Assembly (NCBI GenBank): GCA_002705125.1
Contig: PAHQ01000013.1
Span: 31,186-40,227 of the forward strand
DNA: 9,042 bases
Direction of reading: 5' to 3'
Source of the DNA: Verrucomicrobiales bacterium
GTDB lineage: Bacteria; Verrucomicrobiota; Verrucomicrobiia; Verrucomicrobiales; DEV007
In this document: positions 6,635 to 9,042 of the stretch, piece by piece
How the letters are laid out: each line of letters starts with the position of its first letter
Numbering within the stretch: position 1 is the stretch's first letter
Position numbers and translations under genes: made by a program
The notes under the pieces: generated by a model
What the model was told of the DNA's origin: nothing
What the model saw: the letters and a program-made list of their open reading frames with translations, nothing else
Database searches by the model: none

Positions 6635-7949
6635 AACTTTTTAGTGTTTCTACACGCAATAACGTGTGCTTGGTCTCGACGCTTTCAAGACCAAGAATAG
6701 CACTTAGCGCGTTTTGGACTGTCCCATAGCTTGCATCATGAAGTAGCAATACTAGTGGTATATGTTTGGATGATGATGCGGGCTCTGGTTGTATTACAGA
6801 AAGAATACCGACATTATTTTTTCCAGTGATATCGGCTATTTGGGCCAATACTCCAGGGCGGTCGGCTACACTAAGCCTGAGATAGTATTGTGAGAGAGTT
6901 TCATCAAGAGGCAAGACCGTACCAAAATCACCTTTTGGAACAAACCCTGTACAGCCAACATCGTTATGAATATTTTCGGCAGCATCAGCCAAGTCGCTTA
7001 TCACTGCGCTTGATGTGGCATCCTGTCCGGCTCCGCTGCCATAGAAAAGGGTTTCTCCAACGACGTCGCCATGAACTGCGACTGCATTAAAGACTCCATC
7101 CACAGACGAAAGTATATGCCCCTTGGGAATTAATGTTGGAGAGACTCTAACTTCAATCCTTTCATCTCCTTCAGCTTGCCTTATGACTCCCAATAATTTT
7201 ATTTCATAGCCAAGATCATTGGCAAACGAAACGTCATCTAAAGAAATGTCTTCTATACCATTAACTGAAACTTCTTCAGGTCTAAGCCAGTGCCCATACG
7301 ATAACCATCCAAGAATAATTGCTTTATGACCAGCATCCCACCCATTAATATCTAATGAAGGGTCAGCTTCAGCGAATCCTTTTTGAGTTGCTTCCTCTAG
7401 CGCTTCTTGGAATGTTATCCCTGCCGAAGTCATTCTCGTCAGTATGTAATTTGATGTTCCGTTAATAATACCAAATATGGAAGTGATTCGGTTTCCTATT
7501 AAAGCCTCTTTAACGGCTTTAATAATTGGGATGCCTCCAGCGACCGCAGCCTCACAGTAAAGTGGTGAGTTTTGTTTTTCAGATAGCTCAATGAGTTCTT
7601 TTCCTTTTTCGGCAAGGACTGCTTTATTACCTGTAACGACTGCCTTATTAGCATTAAGTGCTGCGACAATTAATTCGTGTGCTTCATCAACACCTCCTAT
7701 CAATTCTACAATAATATCAATTTCGGGATCATTGATTAACTCTTTCCAGTCGGTAGTCAGCTTCTCAGAAGGGACCGTAACGTCTCTTTTACGGTTAAGG
7801 TCTCGGACAGCAACTTTCTTTACTACGAGTTCTGTTCCTGTTCTCTCGCAAAGTAGAGATTTATTCTTTTCTAAATTTTTGTATACTCCAGCACCGACAT
7901 TACCTAATCCGGCAAGCCCAATCCGAAGTTGTTTTTCTTTCTTGTCCAC
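6633..7949 (-). CDS. hom: Homoserine dehydrogenase with C-terminal ACT domain (EC 1.1.1.3)
   Basis: The enzyme reduces aspartate semialdehyde to homoserine with NAD(P)H, the branch point toward threonine and methionine. Numbering from GTG at 7949 (438 residues), the Rossmann motif GLGNVG is at 14-19, VTGNKAVLA at 105-113, EAAVAGGIP at 133-141, GIINGTSNYIL at 160-170 and AEADPSLDINGWDAGHK at 193-209 with catalytic D205 and K209. A C-terminal ACT domain (about 355-432, YYLRLSVADRPGVLAQIAD) suggests allosteric control by threonine. The open frame extends to a TTG at 8066, adding 39 residues without family resemblance and overlapping the divergent hydrolase gene by 7 bp. The GTG start gives the usual N-terminus close to the Rossmann motif and leaves a 110-bp gap for promoters, so I prefer it; a TTG at 8000 is another option. 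No Shine-Dalgarno sequence precedes the GTG. It is the first gene of the hom-thrC-lysC-transpeptidase block. Confidence 0.93.
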   Translation of the reverse strand: MDKKEKQLRIGLAGLGNVGAGVYKNLEKNKSLLCERTGTELVVKKVAVRDLNRKRDVTVPSEKLTTDWKELINDPEIDIIVELIGGVDEAHELIVAALNANKAVVTGNKAVLAEKGKELIELSEKQNSPLYCEAAVAGGIPIIKAVKEALIGNRITSIFGIINGTSNYILTRMTSAGITFQEALEEATQKGFAEADPSLDINGWDAGHKAIILGWLSYGHWLRPEEVSVNGIEDISLDDVSFANDLGYEIKLLGVIRQAEGDERIEVRVSPTLIPKGHILSSVDGVFNAVAVHGDVVGETLFYGSGAGQDATSSAVISDLADAAENIHNDVGCTGFVPKGDFGTVLPLDETLSQYYLRLSVADRPGVLAQIADITGKNNVGILSVIQPEPASSSKHIPLVLLLHDASYGTVQNALSAILGLESVETKHTLLRVETLKS

Positions 7950-8059
7950 GTTCTTTATAACGATTTGTACTATCCGTTTAAGGTAGATTTTCGCAAGCAA
8001 TTCTGCACTAAGTATGAATGATTCTAGCCTGATAGGCTGTTTTGATTTAATATTAGTCC
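7950..8059. promoter_or_regulatory. Divergent promoter region between hom and the deacetylase-like gene
   Basis: If hom starts at GTG 7949, these 110 bp separate two divergent genes and should hold both promoters. A perfect 5-bp inverted repeat, AGCCT-GAT-AGGCT (8026-8038), lies near the middle and is an operator candidate. On the minus strand TAGAAT (8021-8026) resembles a -10 box for hom, but no good -35 box lies 16-18 bp before it. No amino-acid-rich leader peptide or terminator/antiterminator pair of the threonine-attenuation kind was found. The region is defined by exclusion, not by strong motifs. Confidence 0.4.
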
Positions 8060-9004
8060 ATGTCAAACACAGCTCTTTTGTTGGATTCGGTATTTGAACG
8101 GCATGATCCTGGTCCTGGTCACCCAGAGTCGGTTGCTAGATATAAGGCAATTAGTAAGGTTCTCAAAGAGGGTGATTACCCTCAAAAGTGCAAAACTGTA
8201 AAGTTAAGAAAGGCTACTGACTCAGAGATTTTGGGGTGCCATACTGCAAAATATCTGGATACCGTTAGATCTGATATTAGCGAGGGGAAAGATGAATTGA
8301 GTACGGGGGATACAAGTTTGTGCAAGGAATCATTGGAGGTGGCTTCACTTGCTACTGGATCGATATTAGAATCTATCGATTTAGTCTTTAAAGGACATTC
8401 AAAGAATGCTTTTTGCGCCGTACGTCCTCCAGGTCACCATGCTAGCGCCGATAGAGGAATGGGTTTTTGTATTTTTAATCATATTGCAGTCGCTGCGCGT
8501 TATGCCCAATCAAAGTTTGGTGTGGACCGGGTAGCTATTATTGACTGGGATGTTCACCATGGAAATGGGACTCAAGATATTTTCTATAAAGATCAATCAG
8601 TATTCTTTTTTAGTACTCACCAATCACCTTGGTATCCTGGGACTGGTGCCATTAATGAAAGAGGAGATGGAAAAGGGGAAGGAATGACGATGAATCGACC
8701 ATTGCCATCGGGATCTGGATTTAAAGAGATTGGTCCATGCTTTCGTGAAGAATTTACAGAAACAATGAAAAAATTTAAGCCAGATCTTATTCTTGTTTCT
8801 GCTGGATTTGATTCGAGGGTAGGTGATCCATTAGGTCACTTTACACTTACGGATGCCCAATTTATTGAGTTAACAAAAATATTACTCGATATTGCTCATG
8901 AGCATTGTGAAGGTCGTCTAATATCAATGCTCGAAGGGGGATACAACGTGGATGGTTTGGCAAGTGCGGTGAAGGGTCACCTTGCTCAGCTCATCAAGGC
9001 TTAG
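8060..9004 (+). CDS. Class II histone-deacetylase-like zinc hydrolase
   Basis: This 314-residue protein belongs to the arginase/deacetylase superfamily (HDAC, acetoin-utilisation protein AcuC, acetylpolyamine amidohydrolase). The deacetylase domain covers nearly the whole chain: HPESVARY at 21-28, RPPGHH at 122-127 with catalytic H126/H127, GFCIFN at 135-140, IDWDVHHGNGTQ at 161-172 with zinc ligands D164 and H166, the third ligand D251 in SAGFDSR, and the transition-state Tyr295 in LEGGY. All catalytic residues are intact, so activity is expected. The WDVHHGNGTQ and GDPLG blocks resemble class II enzymes (HDAC6/HDAC10, bacterial HdaH) more than AcuC. Likely substrates are acetyl-lysine in proteins or another acetylated amine; the true substrate is unknown. 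It has no signal peptide, so it is cytoplasmic. The start is the first ATG in the frame, without a Shine-Dalgarno sequence. The gene is divergent from hom, with no obvious functional link to it. Confidence 0.93.
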   Translation: MSNTALLLDSVFERHDPGPGHPESVARYKAISKVLKEGDYPQKCKTVKLRKATDSEILGCHTAKYLDTVRSDISEGKDELSTGDTSLCKESLEVASLATGSILESIDLVFKGHSKNAFCAVRPPGHHASADRGMGFCIFNHIAVAARYAQSKFGVDRVAIIDWDVHHGNGTQDIFYKDQSVFFFSTHQSPWYPGTGAINERGDGKGEGMTMNRPLPSGSGFKEIGPCFREEFTETMKKFKPDLILVSAGFDSRVGDPLGHFTLTDAQFIELTKILLDIAHEHCEGRLISMLEGGYNVDGLASAVKGHLAQLIKA

Positions 9005-9007
9005 AAT

Positions 9008-9036
9008 TATTCTATACCCAATTAGGGAGAAGAATA
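9008..9036 (+). terminator. Weak hairpin after the deacetylase-like gene, possible terminator
   Basis: Four bases after the TAG stop an imperfect hairpin can form. TATTCT (9008-9013) pairs with AGAATA (9031-9036), and CCC (9017-9019) pairs with GGG (9025-9027) around a 5-nt loop. A symmetrical 3-nt internal loop separates the two stems. Only three T residues follow (9037-9039) before the sequence changes to CGT, so it is a poor intrinsic terminator by standard rules. The window ends at 9042, so what lies beyond is unknown. Confidence 0.3.
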
Positions 9037-9042
9037 TTTCGT

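Noticed and set aside
6652..6667. Inverted repeat ACACG / CGTGT near the 3' end of hom
   Set aside because: It is a 5-bp stem inside conserved ACT-domain coding sequence, with no T run; chance is sufficient.
7591..7986. 131-codon open frame on the plus strand opposite hom, Ser/Thr-rich
   Set aside because: It is antisense to a well-conserved enzyme gene, and its low-complexity Ser/Thr composition is typical of a shadow frame. No family is recognisable.
8061..8066. TTGACA on the minus strand resembling a -35 box for hom
   Set aside because: The sequence 16-18 bp downstream (AAAACA region) is not a -10 box. The only TAGAAT is about 34 bp away.
7950..8066. Threonine-type attenuator leader before hom
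   Set aside because: No short frame rich in Thr/Ile codons and no GC-rich terminator hairpin with a T run is present.

Overview
The window holds seven protein genes packed almost end to end. GC content is low to moderate. There is no RNA gene, mobile element, CRISPR array or prophage, and no stretch over 130 bases without a gene. The gene complement is chromosomal housekeeping plus a secreted sulfatase. The exported sulfatase type, the amino-acid gene order and the near absence of Shine-Dalgarno sequences point to a marine or aquatic Gram-negative-type bacterium, most likely of the Planctomycetes-Verrucomicrobia-Lentisphaerae group (perhaps Verrucomicrobiota, Opitutae-like). That placement is inference from sequence style, not a search result.

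Layout. Positions 1-1303 (minus) are the N-terminal 434 residues of a beta-CASP metallo-beta-lactamase ribonuclease-like protein that runs off the left edge. A 129-bp divergent gap separates it from a secreted sulfatase at 1433-2953 (plus). The sulfatase converges with a minus-strand block, leaving only 3 bp between the stop codons. Read in transcription order, that block is hom (homoserine dehydrogenase), thrC (threonine synthase), lysC (aspartate kinase) and an exported L,D-transpeptidase. A class II-type histone-deacetylase-like hydrolase (8060-9004, plus) is divergent from hom.

How the genes work together. LysC catalyses the first step of the aspartate pathway, Hom makes homoserine, and ThrC makes threonine from phosphohomoserine. 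Homoserine kinase (thrB) and aspartate semialdehyde dehydrogenase are not in the window. The L,D-transpeptidase lies 38 bp after lysC on the same strand. Since the aspartate pathway also feeds diaminopimelate into the wall, a functional link is possible but unproven.

The most distinctive feature is how translation starts in this four-gene block. None of the four genes has a usable ATG. thrC, lysC and the transpeptidase start at TTG, and hom most plausibly at GTG. hom and thrC share one reading frame and are separated by a single TAG plus two codons. I see no previously undescribed multi-gene system here; the findings are modest and concern translation signals, family-motif variants and context.
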